64,000 bases of DNA from NCBI RefSeq assembly GCF_016938855.1, contig NZ_JAFHAP010000006.1, positions 62,001 to 126,000 of the forward strand, in the 5' to 3' direction. The notes beneath the pieces are model-generated. The model worked only from the letters and a program-made list of their open reading frames with translations. It was not told the origin of the DNA and searched no databases. Of this stretch, positions 1 to 8,930 are shown in pieces (positions within the stretch are counted from its first letter, which is position 1; each line of letters starts with the position of its first letter). This stretch comes from Polycladomyces zharkentensis (GTDB taxonomy: Bacteria > Bacillota > Bacilli > Thermoactinomycetales > JIR-001). The position numbers and the translations under genes were made by a program.

Positions 1-691
1 GCGGTTGATCGGGACTGAGGTGACCGGAGTGGGGCGCAGGGGCAAGTTTCTGCGCATCTTTTTCGGTGATTGGGTGCTCGTCTCCCACTTGCGCATGGAA
101 GGCAGGTATTCGCTCGCACAACATGATGAGCCGGTGGAAAAGCACACGCATGTGATTTTCCGTTTTACCGACAAAACGGAGTTGCGGTACCGCGACGTGC
201 GGCAGTTCGGTACGATGCATCTTTATCCGGCGGGGGAGGAGGAACAATACCCCCCGCTCAACAAACTGGGTCCGGAACCGCTGTCGGACGACTTTACGCT
301 GGACGTGTTCCGCGCGCGGCTGGCCGGACGCAAAACCAAACTGAAAGCGCTCCTGCTCAACCAAGAGTTTCTGGTTGGTTTGGGCAACATCTATGTCGAT
401 GAAGCGCTTTTTTCCGCAGGACTGCATCCCGAGCGACCGGCAGATGCGTTGACCGAAGCGGAACAGAAGCGGTTGTACAAAAGCATCCGCTCCACCTTGG
501 CCGAGGCGGTGCGGTTGGGCGGCTCGTCCGTTCGATCGTATGTCAACGGCAAGGGAGAGATGGGGATGTTTCAATTGCAAATTCAGGTATATGGACGCAA
601 GGGCGAGCCCTGTATGCGCTGCGGGGAACCGATCACGCGGCTGGTCGTCGCCGGTCGGGGTACGCACGTTTGCTTAAAGTGCCAGCGGTGA
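1..691 (+). CDS. mutM: Formamidopyrimidine-DNA glycosylase, 5'-truncated by window edge
   Basis: Bifunctional base-excision repair glycosylase/AP lyase for oxidised purines such as 8-oxoguanine. The reading frame is open to the left edge, so the N-terminal proline nucleophile (usual MPELPE start) is outside the window. Visible: the RRGKFL beta-hairpin lysine region, the helix-two-turn-helix segment around VGLGNIYVDEALF, and the C-terminal zinc finger with CMRC and CLKC pairs ending in the family-typical QR. About 230 of the usual 270-290 residues are present. It is followed 75 bases later by ytaF in the same direction, as in B. subtilis polA-mutM-ytaF-coaE. Confidence 0.95.
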   Translation, partial: RLIGTEVTGVGRRGKFLRIFFGDWVLVSHLRMEGRYSLAQHDEPVEKHTHVIFRFTDKTELRYRDVRQFGTMHLYPAGEEEQYPPLNKLGPEPLSDDFTLDVFRARLAGRKTKLKALLLNQEFLVGLGNIYVDEALFSAGLHPERPADALTEAEQKRLYKSIRSTLAEAVRLGGSSVRSYVNGKGEMGMFQLQIQVYGRKGEPCMRCGEPITRLVVAGRGTHVCLKCQR

Positions 692-766
692 CGACGGGAT
701 AAGCACTTCCCATTCCCCTTTCCAATATGATAGGTTGGAATACCTGACGAGAAAGGGGAGAGCGAA

Positions 767-1414
767 GTGTGGTCAACTTTATCGATGTGGTTGCTGGCCT
801 GTGCAGTCAGCTTTGACGGATTCGTGGCCGGCTTGACCTATGGTATGCGGAGAGTGAAGATTCCTGTTGTATCGGTCGGTGTCATAGCAGGGTTCTCCGG
901 TGGATTGATGTTTCTCTCCCTGCATGCGGGACATTGGATCGCACATGGTTTCTCTCCGTTTTGGAGTCGATTGTCAGGTGCACTCATTTTGATCGGGATC
1001 GGCGTATGGACGTTGTTCAACAAAGGACAACGGGAGGAGGAACCGGTTCTGCGGCAGGCGGAGACGGGCAAGACCGTACTGTCCTTTGAAATCCGGATGC
1101 TCGGGCTGGTCGTACAGATTTTGAAAACACCGATGGCGGCAGATGTGGACCGGTCCGGTGTGATTTCTCCCATGGAAGCCGTATGGCTGGGATTGGCGCT
1201 CTCCTTGGACGCTTTCGGGGCCGGTTTGGGAGCGGCGATGGTGGGGTATCCGCCGTTCCCTCTCGCATTGGCGATCGCCGGAACCAGTGCCCTGTTTCTG
1301 TTGACCGGCATTCGGACAGGATGGAAAGTGTCGGGACGACGATGGGTGTCTTCGGTGGAGTACCTGCCCGGTTTGCTGATGATCGCCATCGGACTCTTTC
1401 GTCTGATTGACTAG
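767..1414 (+). CDS. ytaF: Sporulation membrane protein YtaF
   Basis: Multi-pass membrane protein of the YtaF/MntP-like fold, linked to sporulation in Bacillus. GTG start chosen because GAAAGGGGAG lies just upstream and the product begins with a transmembrane helix (MWSTLSMWLLACAVSFDGFVAG). The paired motifs SFDGFVAG (about residue 16) and SLDAFGAG (about residue 146) show the two-fold internal repeat of this family. About 215 residues, normal length. The stop codon TAG is formed where repeat A begins: the T is flanking and AG is the first two bases of the repeat. Transport substrate unknown. Confidence 0.88.
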   Translation: MWSTLSMWLLACAVSFDGFVAGLTYGMRRVKIPVVSVGVIAGFSGGLMFLSLHAGHWIAHGFSPFWSRLSGALILIGIGVWTLFNKGQREEEPVLRQAETGKTVLSFEIRMLGLVVQILKTPMAADVDRSGVISPMEAVWLGLALSLDAFGAGLGAAMVGYPPFPLALAIAGTSALFLLTGIRTGWKVSGRRWVSSVEYLPGLLMIAIGLFRLID

Positions 1415-1651
1415 GGCGTGTTTGTTCATTCCGTAAGGGAGCAATGTTTTCCCGGACGAGCGACTGACCAAGCCCTGACTGAACGAAGACTCGGGAAGCG
1501 CAGGATGGAAATCGCGGTCAATTTCCTCCAAGCGAAGCGTACTTTGCCCGCGACCTGGGCTGACCGGGTCGGAGCGGTAATCATCTGCATTCCTGCAGGG
1601 CGCAGGTGGAGCGAGCCGGGAAAGCACTGTGGACAACACCAGACACACTCT
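1413..1651 (+). repeat. Repeat A copy 1, MITE-like inverted-repeat element
   Basis: A 239-base element with imperfect terminal inverted repeats: left edge AGGGCGTGTTTG, right edge CAGACACACTCT. The similarity extends about 40 bases inward (GCAATGTTTTCCCGG against CAGTGCTTTCCCGG). It matches 42505-42743 in the same orientation almost base for base and, inverted, 25075-25309. No plausible reading frame. Its right edge lies only 16 bases before the coaE start. Confidence 0.85.
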
Positions 1652-1667
1652 GGAAGGAGGGAAGCAT

Positions 1668-2282
1668 GTGATTGTCGGATTGACCGGCGGGATTGCAACG
1701 GGGAAAAGTACGGTTTCCCGGATGTTGGCTGAACGGGGGGCACATATCATTGATGCCGACCAGGTGGCGCGGGAGGTGGTGGAACCGCACACCGAAGGAT
1801 GGCATCGGATTCGTGTCCGGTTCGGCGAAGAGGTGTTCCACCCCGACGGGACATTGAATCGGCAGGCGCTGGGAGCGCGGGTGTTTCGTGATACCGCGGC
1901 ACGGGAAGAGCTGAACCGGTTGTTGCATCCCCTGATCGTGGAACGGATGCAAATACTGACGGAGCAGTGCCGGGCGCGCGATCCCGACGGCATCGTTGTT
2001 TGGGACACCCCGCTGTTGATAGAAGGAAATTTGACGAAATCGGTCGAAAAAGTTATCGTGGTATATATCCCGGAATGGTTGCAATTGCAAAGGCTGATTG
2101 CCAGGGATGGTTTGAGCGAAGAGGAGGCTAGGCGACGGATTGCCAGTCAGCTGCCCATTGAAGAAAAAAAACGCTTTGCCGATATTTTGATTGACAATTC
2201 AGGAAGCTTGGCAGAAACGGAAAGACAGGTTGATCAACTATGGAAATCGCTAAACTCAAAAAATGGTTACGACCGGCGCTAG
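1668..2282 (+). CDS. coaE: Dephospho-CoA kinase
   Basis: Final step of CoA biosynthesis: ATP-dependent phosphorylation of dephospho-CoA. GTG start at 1668 fits the AAGGAGGG site 6-7 bases upstream and gives the family N-terminus MIVGLTGGIATGKST with the P-loop at residues 7-15. The DADQVAREVV and VWDTPLLIE motifs of CoaE follow. 204 residues, usual size. The longer open frame to 1629 would start inside repeat A and is rejected. The 3' end overlaps the next gene by 43 bases. Confidence 0.95.
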   Translation: MIVGLTGGIATGKSTVSRMLAERGAHIIDADQVAREVVEPHTEGWHRIRVRFGEEVFHPDGTLNRQALGARVFRDTAAREELNRLLHPLIVERMQILTEQCRARDPDGIVVWDTPLLIEGNLTKSVEKVIVVYIPEWLQLQRLIARDGLSEEEARRRIASQLPIEEKKRFADILIDNSGSLAETERQVDQLWKSLNSKNGYDRR

Positions 2283-2851
2283 TTGCCCTGCCTCGCAAGC
2301 GGACGATGCTGATCGCGTTTCTGACAGTGGCAGCGGTCTTGTTGGTGGCACTTCCCTTGTTTGTACGTTGGATGTACCCGTTGAAATATGAGGAGCAGAT
2401 TTTTTACAGCTCTGAGGTGAACGGTGCCGATCCCTTTTTGGTGATGGCCATTATTCGGGTGGAAAGCAAATTTGACCCTGACAAACGATCCGTCAAAGGA
2501 GCCGAAGGATTGATGCAGTTGATGCCCAGTACAGTGGATTGGGCCATTCAACACGGCAAATTTCCGTCGACGTTTCGGGAGAACGTGAAAGATCCGGCGA
2601 TCAACATACATATCGGCACTTGGTGGATCGCCGGTTTGACCCGGGAATTCAAGGGTAACAAGGTGGCTGCGGTTGCCGCGTACAATGCAGGGCCGGGCAA
2701 CGTGCAAAAATGGCTGAAGCAGGGGAGATGGGACGGAACCAAAGCGAACATCCGAAAGATTCCCTACGGTGAAACCCGACATTACATCCAACGGGTGATG
2801 TTTTTCTACGAAAAATACAAGACGATTTACGGACCGCTGGCACCCGAATAA
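2240..2851 (+). CDS. Membrane-anchored lytic transglycosylase (SLT family)
   Basis: Peptidoglycan-cleaving muramidase of the Slt70-like family, probably facing the cell wall. One N-terminal transmembrane anchor (about residues 22-42) is followed by the SLT domain: catalytic Glu about 75 in IIRVESKFDP, GAEGLMQLMPST (about 87-98) and AAYNAGPGNV near 150. 203 residues. The ATG start overlaps coaE by 43 bases; a later ATG at 2307 lacks a clear ribosome site, so the long form is preferred with some doubt. Position after coaE resembles Geobacillus-type synteny. Likely housekeeping wall remodelling. Confidence 0.85.
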   Translation: MEIAKLKKWLRPALVALPRKRTMLIAFLTVAAVLLVALPLFVRWMYPLKYEEQIFYSSEVNGADPFLVMAIIRVESKFDPDKRSVKGAEGLMQLMPSTVDWAIQHGKFPSTFRENVKDPAINIHIGTWWIAGLTREFKGNKVAAVAAYNAGPGNVQKWLKQGRWDGTKANIRKIPYGETRHYIQRVMFFYEKYKTIYGPLAPE

Positions 2852-2884
2852 ATCGCTCAATCTCCAAATGGTATGACACAATCA

Positions 2885-2935
2885 GAGGGCGCGCTTGGAT
2901 CCATCCATTTCGATCCGGGCGCGCCTTTCCTTTTG
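2885..2935 (+). terminator. Rho-independent terminator after the lytic transglycosylase
   Basis: GGGCGCGC ... GCGCGCC inverted repeat with a run of T/C-rich bases (ctttccttttg) on the right. Confidence 0.65.
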
Positions 2936-3006
2936 CACCCGGACTTCGTATCCCCGGCTCATGGCGGGGCATGTCGGGGATCGATCGCGTGTGTCAACCG
3001 ACTCAT

Positions 3007-3073
3007 CCCGCCAAAATCAGGGCGGGGTTTTCTCTCTTTTCTGCGTTGCAAAATGTGACATACTGATTATAAT
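3007..3073 (+). promoter_or_regulatory. gapB promoter region
   Basis: TTGCAA (3046-3051), 16-base spacer, TATAAT (3068-3073) upstream of gapB. A CCCGCC/GGCGGG hairpin followed by gttttctctctttt precedes it (3007-3040) and may be a second terminator. B. subtilis gapB is repressed by CcpN; I did not identify a CcpN site here. Confidence 0.6.
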
Positions 3074-3099
3074 ATATAGGGGAATGGTATGTTATATAA

Positions 3100-4161
<1,062 letters not shown>

Positions 4162-4191
4162 TAATGAGTTCCCCGCCAATCTCACCATGTT

Positions 4192-4250
4192 GACCGGCAA
4201 GTGGGAGGCACGGACGCCTCTCACAGCCGGTTTTTCTTTTTTTCCCACGT
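4192..4250 (+). terminator. Terminator after gapB
   Basis: ACCGGC ... GCCGGT outer arms and GTGGGAGGC/GCCTCTCAC inner arms, followed by TTTTTCTTTTTTT. Confidence 0.8.
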
Positions 4251-4361
4251 TGATTTCCTGTTGCAAATTTCCTGTAAGATGGAATACTATCAAAGCGACG
4301 GACTGGGCAAAGCGCGTTACATACGAAACAGTCAACGGTCCAATACGGGGAGGAATGTTGC

Positions 4362-4826
4362 ATGCGGTGCCCTTTTTGCGGGAGCATGGGAAGCCGGGTT
4401 TTGGACTCCCGTCCGGCCAACGAGGGAAAATCGATCCGTCGGCGTCGCGAGTGCGAGGCGTGCGGCAGGCGGTTTACCACCTTTGAAACCGTGGAGGAAA
4501 AACCACTGATGGTGATCAAGAAGGACGGGGGCCGGGAAGTATTCAGCAGGGAAAAAATCCTGCGGGGCTTGTTCCGCGCGTGTGAAAAGCGTGAGGTGCC
4601 GCTGGAACGGCTGGAAGCGCTCGTGGATGAGATTGAACGCACCTTGCGTGAGCGGGGGGAAACGGAAGTTCCCACCAAAGTGATCGGAGAAATGATCATG
4701 GAGCGACTGGTGGATGTGGACGAGGTGGCATATGTGCGGTTTGCATCCGTCTACCGACAATTTCAGGATATCGATGCATTTGTGCGGGAATTGGAGGATT
4801 TGTTGAACAGGACGGGAAAATCCTGA
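4362..4826 (+). CDS. nrdR: Transcriptional repressor NrdR
   Basis: Nucleotide-sensing repressor of ribonucleotide reductase operons. N-terminal zinc ribbon with Cys3, Cys6, Cys31 and Cys34, basic RRRREC segment, then the ATP-cone domain (about residues 47-137: [19 protein letters not shown] ... [11 protein letters not shown]). 154 residues, the standard length. ATG start preceded by GGGGAGGAATGTTGC. It precedes dnaB as in B. subtilis (ytcG-dnaB-dnaI). No NrdR box was recognised in the window, so its targets are presumably elsewhere. Confidence 0.95.
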   Translation: MRCPFCGSMGSRVLDSRPANEGKSIRRRRECEACGRRFTTFETVEEKPLMVIKKDGGREVFSREKILRGLFRACEKREVPLERLEALVDEIERTLRERGETEVPTKVIGEMIMERLVDVDEVAYVRFASVYRQFQDIDAFVRELEDLLNRTGKS

Positions 4827-4928
4827 TCTTGTCCCATCCGGTGTGTTTCAGTGGCGGTTGTGTCGCTTTCTTTTTCTTATGATAAAATAAGAGGATGATT
4901 TTGGACGAAGCGACGGGGGGCTTGGTGG

Positions 4929-6413
4929 ATGTCAATGTTATGGAATCAGTGCACACCGCGCGACGAATGGATCTGCCGAACCCGCCGCCCCATTCATCTG
5001 GCGGATATTATCGGATTGTTGCATTTGTATCAGCCAATCGTCGGTTCGACCGCCATCGCCCTGTATCTTACCCTGGCGTATCAGGCACCGCCGGATCGGG
5101 CTGGTCGATCGGATGCCCATCCTCATTTGTATCTGATGAATCTGTTGTCCGTTTCTTGGCAGGATTTGTTGGAAAGCCGATTTTTACTGGAAGGTGTGGG
5201 TCTGCTCAACACGTATGAGGTTCGCGAAAACACGACCCATCGGATTGAATACGAGCTGGTGCCGCCATTGGTTCCGGAGCGTTTTTTCCAGAGTGATGTA
5301 CTCAGTATCACGTTGTATCATCGTTTGGGCAAAGATTCCTATCTGGCACTCCGCCGGCAGTTGCTGAACAGAGAAGAAGCTGCGGGGGAGCCGGATGAGC
5401 GAGTAAATGTCACCAAATCGTTTCAGGAAGTATTCGGATGTTTGTCTCCCTCGGAAGTGGCGGCTGCACAGTCGGATACCCCATCGTTATTGCCGATGGA
5501 AGGGGAGCCGACGGGGGTGACGGATGGACAAGCCCCGCCGTTTCACTGGGATGAGGCTTCGTTTGACATGATCCGGTCCCGTTTGAAAACGGTGATCCCG
5601 GATGAGGCGTGGACGGATGAGGTGAAGCGGCAAATTCAGGAGATCCGCTTCCTGTACGGACTGAGTGATCCGGACTTGCTTCGGGCGCTGCAAAATCCGT
5701 ATATCACCAGGGGCGGTGAGATCGACATCGAGCGATTGCGCCGGTTTGTCAAAAAGGAATACCGGTTGCAGTACGGCGAACCGCCGATGATCAAAAAGAA
5801 AGCGTTGGTGTCGGAGGAAGGGAAAAAGGCGCCCTTACCCGAACCGGAGAAATCGCCGGAGGAAATGACGGACGAAGAGAAACATATCCGGGAACTGGAG
5901 CAACTGTCACCCTTGGAATTATTGTCGTATTTTCAAGATGGTATGCGCATTCCGGATGCCGATGTCGAGCTGGTCGCCCGTCTGATGCACGAATACGGAT
6001 TGCCGCATGGGGTGATCAACGTCCTGCTGGAATACGTGTTGTATACGCATGACTACAAACTGCCAAAAGCCTTGGTGGAAAAAATCGCCGGGCATTGGAA
6101 GCGGCGAAAAGTACAAACTGCTCGGGAAGCGATGGAAATCGCCCGTCAAGAGTTGAATTGGGAGTGGAAAAAACAGCAGGGCAACAGACACCTTACCTCA
6201 AGGGGAACCCGGACCAAATCGATTCGGGAAGAGAAGCTCCCCCACGCAGTGGCCATGCAGATGGAACGTGCCCAACAACAGGCTTCCCAGCCACGGGAAA
6301 ATGCCCGGGACGTCGAAAAAAACTCGGAAAGTCTGGCTGAAAAACGGGCCCGGATCCAAGCGAAACTCATCCAGATGCGCAAACGCCTCGGTGAAAAGGG
6401 GAATCGTCAGTGA
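4929..6413 (+). CDS. dnaB: Replication initiation and membrane attachment protein DnaB (Firmicute type)
   Basis: Firmicute primosomal DnaB, unrelated to the replicative helicase of that name; helps load helicase at oriC and restart sites with DnaD and DnaI. 494 residues against about 470 in B. subtilis. N-terminal winged-helix DDBH1-like region (LADIIGLLHLYQPIVGSTAIALYLTLAYQ), central DnaD-like helical region (about 300-390: LSPLELLSYFQDGMRIPDADVELVARLMHEYGL), charged C-terminus. The gene ends in GTGA, so dnaI starts within its stop codon, indicating translational coupling. An ATG with a GGGGGCTTGGTGG site was chosen. Confidence 0.93.
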   Translation: MSMLWNQCTPRDEWICRTRRPIHLADIIGLLHLYQPIVGSTAIALYLTLAYQAPPDRAGRSDAHPHLYLMNLLSVSWQDLLESRFLLEGVGLLNTYEVRENTTHRIEYELVPPLVPERFFQSDVLSITLYHRLGKDSYLALRRQLLNREEAAGEPDERVNVTKSFQEVFGCLSPSEVAAAQSDTPSLLPMEGEPTGVTDGQAPPFHWDEASFDMIRSRLKTVIPDEAWTDEVKRQIQEIRFLYGLSDPDLLRALQNPYITRGGEIDIERLRRFVKKEYRLQYGEPPMIKKKALVSEEGKKAPLPEPEKSPEEMTDEEKHIRELEQLSPLELLSYFQDGMRIPDADVELVARLMHEYGLPHGVINVLLEYVLYTHDYKLPKALVEKIAGHWKRRKVQTAREAMEIARQELNWEWKKQQGNRHLTSRGTRTKSIREEKLPHAVAMQMERAQQQASQPRENARDVEKNSESLAEKRARIQAKLIQMRKRLGEKGNRQ

Positions 6414-7357
6414 ATTCGATTGACAAATACGTCAGTCAATGGAAAAAACGGCTGAAAACCGATCCGGAACGACAGTTGCGGACCTTGTTGTCACACCCTT
6501 CTCTACAAGTATTTGTCCAGCGTCATCCGGATATACCGATGGAAGTGTACCGCCGTTCTTTGTCCCGTTTGCACCAGTACGTGCAGGAGCAGGAACATTG
6601 TTCCCGTTGTCCGGGATTGAACAGATGCCCCAACCTGGTGCAGGGACACCGGTCGGAGCTGTCTGTTTATGCGGGATATCTTGATTTCCGGATGACGCAT
6701 TGTGAGAAGTGGGAGGCTCATCAAGAACAGCAAAGACGCAGCCGTTTGATCCGCAGTCACCATATCCCGCAAGACGTGTTGTCAGCCACGTTTGAGTTGA
6801 TCGAACAGGATGAGCATCGAGCCGACGTCATTGAAGCGGCGATCGATTTTTGCAGTCAGTTTTCTTCTCATGGCAAGCCTCGCCGCGGATTATATCTGTA
6901 TGGACCGCTGGGTGTGGGCAAAAGCCGGATCGCGGGTGCGATCGCACAGGAATTGGTCAATTACAATGTGGATTCCCTGATGGTCTATGTGCCCGAATTT
7001 GTGCGTGAGTTACGCGAAGCCATCAACGAGGGGTCCGTAGCGGACAAATTGGATGCACTCAAAAAAGTGACCGTGCTGGTACTGGACGATATCGGTGCGG
7101 AAACACTGACGCCGTGGATTCGCGATGAGGTGCTGGGGGCGATATTGCAATATCGCGTAGCCGAGGGGCTGCCTGTCATTTACACCTCCAACCTGTCGTT
7201 GGACGAGCTGGAAGATCATTTGGCCCATTCCAACAAAGGCGGTGTGGAGCGGATGAAAGCCAAACGGATCATGGAGCGGATTCGTCATTATGTCGACGTG
7301 TATTTCGTGGACGGCCCCAACCGGAGAGAAACCCAACGATCATCCGATTGTCCGTGA
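6410..7357 (+). CDS. dnaI: Primosomal helicase loader DnaI
   Basis: AAA+ ATPase that loads the replicative helicase. N-terminal zinc-binding helicase-contact domain with Cys64, Cys67, Cys73 and Cys98 (CSRCPGLNRC ... MTHC). Walker A GPLGVGKS at 165-172 and Walker B VLVLDDIGAE at about 223-231, then sensor STSN-like YTSNLSLDEL. 315 residues. The GTG start overlaps the dnaB stop by four bases. In B. subtilis ytxB and ytxC follow; here a tRNA cluster and about 13 kb of accessory genes intervene before ytxC. Confidence 0.93.
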   Translation: MNSIDKYVSQWKKRLKTDPERQLRTLLSHPSLQVFVQRHPDIPMEVYRRSLSRLHQYVQEQEHCSRCPGLNRCPNLVQGHRSELSVYAGYLDFRMTHCEKWEAHQEQQRRSRLIRSHHIPQDVLSATFELIEQDEHRADVIEAAIDFCSQFSSHGKPRRGLYLYGPLGVGKSRIAGAIAQELVNYNVDSLMVYVPEFVRELREAINEGSVADKLDALKKVTVLVLDDIGAETLTPWIRDEVLGAILQYRVAEGLPVIYTSNLSLDELEDHLAHSNKGGVERMKAKRIMERIRHYVDVYFVDGPNRRETQRSSDCP

Positions 7358-7380
7358 CCCTGTTTTTTTGAAAAAGGGTA

Positions 7381-7409
7381 TTGATTTCTATGGACGGGCG
7401 TGATAAAAT
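7381..7409 (+). promoter_or_regulatory. tRNA operon promoter
   Basis: TTGATT (7381-7386), 17-base spacer, TAAAAT (7404-7409), about 35 bases before tRNA-Phe. Confidence 0.65.
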
Positions 7410-7443
7410 AATCATCGTCAGTCGAATGAAATTGGATGACAGT

Positions 7444-7519
<76 letters not shown>

Positions 7520-7528
7520 TCTCAATGA

Positions 7529-7603
7529 GCGGAAGTGGCTCAGGGGTAGAGCACCGCCTTGCCAAGGCGGGGGTCGCGGGTTCGAATCCCGTCTTCCGCT
7601 CCA
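7529..7603 (+). tRNA. tRNA-Gly (anticodon GCC)
   Basis: Acceptor GCGGAAG/CTTCCGC, anticodon loop TTGCCAA (GCC), T-loop GGTTCGAATCC, encoded CCA. Nine bases after tRNA-Phe. Confidence 0.97.
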
Positions 7604-7617
7604 TTTTTTTATCCTTT

Positions 7618-7706
7618 GCCGGGGTGGCGGAATTGGCAGACGCACAGGACTTAAAATCCTGGGGTGGGTTTCCACCGTGTCGGTTCGAGTCCGACCCTCG
7701 GCACCA
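7618..7706 (+). tRNA. tRNA-Leu (anticodon TAA)
   Basis: Class II tRNA with a long variable arm (GGGGTGGGTTTCCACCG), anticodon loop CTTAAAA (TAA), T-loop GGTTCGAGTCC, encoded CCA. Last of the three-tRNA cluster. Confidence 0.97.
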
Positions 7707-7756
7707 AACCGTCATGCCGAGGTATATGACAAGATCTTGCGGGATCACAATCAAAG

Positions 7757-7795
7757 CCTTCTTTCCAACGGGAAGAGGGCTTTTATTTTTGGAAC
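7757..7795 (+). terminator. Terminator of the tRNA cluster
   Basis: AAGCCTTCTTTCC/GGGAAGAGGGCTT arms followed by TTATTTTT. Confidence 0.85.
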
Positions 7796-7856
7796 AGGCA
7801 TTTTGATCGAAAATGGTATACAATCAAGGGTAAAAGGGTTGAAGGAGGGGATTCGG

Positions 7857-8447
7857 TTGGATATTTGGACAGCAATCCGTACACGTCGAAGCATCGGCGT
7901 GATGAAACCGGACCCGGTGCCGCGGAAGATGATTGAGCAATTGCTGGAGGCGGCGGTGTGGGCGCCTTGTCATCATATGACAGAGCCTTGGCGGTTTTTC
8001 GTGTTGACCGATGAGGGGCGCCGTCCATTGGCGCGTACGCTGGTGGAAATTGCCCGGGAAAAGATGACGGACCCCGATACGGACGAAAACCGGGCCAAAT
8101 TGGCAAAAGAAGAGCAAAAGCCGTTTCGTGCTCCGGTGGTGATCGCGGTAGCGGTGTCCCCGTCCGACGATCCCAAAGTGGAAATGGTGGAGGAACTGGC
8201 GGCCGTTCACGCGGCTGTGCAAAACATGTTGCTGGCCGCCCGTGCAATGGGATTGGGGGCGATCTGGCGCACCGGTATGCCGTGTTATCATCCGAAAATG
8301 AAGGAATTGTTCGGTCTGGGTGAAAAAGAACAATTGGTCGGCTTTGTATACGTCGGCTATCCCGCCATCGACGCTCCCGTCAAAAAGCGGACTCCTGCCA
8401 GTGAAAAAACGCGGTGGATCGATAAGGATGGACCTTATCATAAATGA
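7857..8447 (+). CDS. Nitroreductase family protein
   Basis: FMN-dependent NAD(P)H oxidoreductase of the nitroreductase superfamily; substrate not predictable. The N-terminal RTRRSIG and the WAPCHHMTEPWRFFVL segments bind FMN phosphate and ring; AVHAAVQNMLLAARAMGLGAIWRTG is the conserved second half. 196 residues. TTG start at 7857 chosen because AAGGAGGGG lies 7 bases upstream and homologues begin close to (D)IWTAIRTRRSIG; the frame open from 7677 runs through tRNA-Leu and is rejected. A single gene following the tRNA terminator. Confidence 0.87.
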   Translation: MDIWTAIRTRRSIGVMKPDPVPRKMIEQLLEAAVWAPCHHMTEPWRFFVLTDEGRRPLARTLVEIAREKMTDPDTDENRAKLAKEEQKPFRAPVVIAVAVSPSDDPKVEMVEELAAVHAAVQNMLLAARAMGLGAIWRTGMPCYHPKMKELFGLGEKEQLVGFVYVGYPAIDAPVKKRTPASEKTRWIDKDGPYHK

Positions 8448-8465
8448 CAGCCTGCATGGGAAATA

Positions 8466-8550
8466 CGGGGCTCCGATTTCCCGTCTCCGCTCCGTAGCGA
8501 CAGCGAGAGTTGCTCGGCGGGAAATTCGGACCCGCTCCTCTCAATAAGGG
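8466..8550 (+). repeat. Repeat C copy 1
   Basis: CTCCGATTTCCCGTC at the left and GCGGGAAATTCGGACCCGCTCC at the right form an internal inverted repeat. The same two blocks recur at 31655-31717. The rest of 8448-8622 contains no gene I can support. Confidence 0.5.
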
Positions 8551-8622
8551 TGGCTGTTTTCCCGAGCTTGCCGTAAGAGGAGCGAGAGGGAAAAGCTCAA
8601 CCGACATGTGATGGTAGACCAA

Positions 8623-8893
8623 TAAAGAGCGATCGGGAAAACCGAGCCCTTTTAGGGTTGGGATGAAAGCGGGCGTCGGACGCGGGAGGGCTTCCGCTCT
8701 CGCAAGTCCGACAGAATTGGTACAATCAAGTCGGGAAATGCGAAAACACCGAAAACGACGATGCGAGCAAAGACTCGTGAAACCAGAAATCACCCGGGCG
8801 TGGACGAAGCCATCGTAGATGGATGTGGTAGCCACGCCCGGATGAAGCGAGAAGGCCTCTGGTGCTTTATCCGTGCGGAACAAGTCAGGTCAG
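8623..8893 (+). mobile_element. Repeat B copy 1, tnpB-less IS200/IS605-like element
   Basis: Begins ATAAAGAGCG, then a CCTTTTAGGGTTGGGATGAAAGCG hairpin of the type seen at IS605-family ends. A GGTACAATC promoter-like box, a GCGAGCAAAGACTCG block and an end hairpin finishing GCGGAACAAGTCA follow. About 270 bases aligning to the complement of 12972-13264. A short frame contains DEAIVDGCG ... MKREG, resembling a TnpB C-terminus, but no transposase domain is present. Confidence 0.6.
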
Positions 8894-8897
8894 CAGC

Positions 8898-8927
8898 CAG
8901 CCCGCAACACGCGGGCTGTTTGTTTGG
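8898..8927 (+). terminator. Hairpin with T-tract after repeat B
   Basis: CAGCCCGC/GCGGGCTG arms then TTTGTTT. The T-tract is on the + strand, so it would stop transcripts leaving repeat B rather than the convergent NHL gene. Confidence 0.55.
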
Positions 8928-8930
8928 CCG

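Noticed and set aside
974-2008. 344-codon minus-strand frame over ytaF, repeat A and coaE
   Set aside because: Antisense to two well-supported genes, composition of a shadow frame, no family resemblance.
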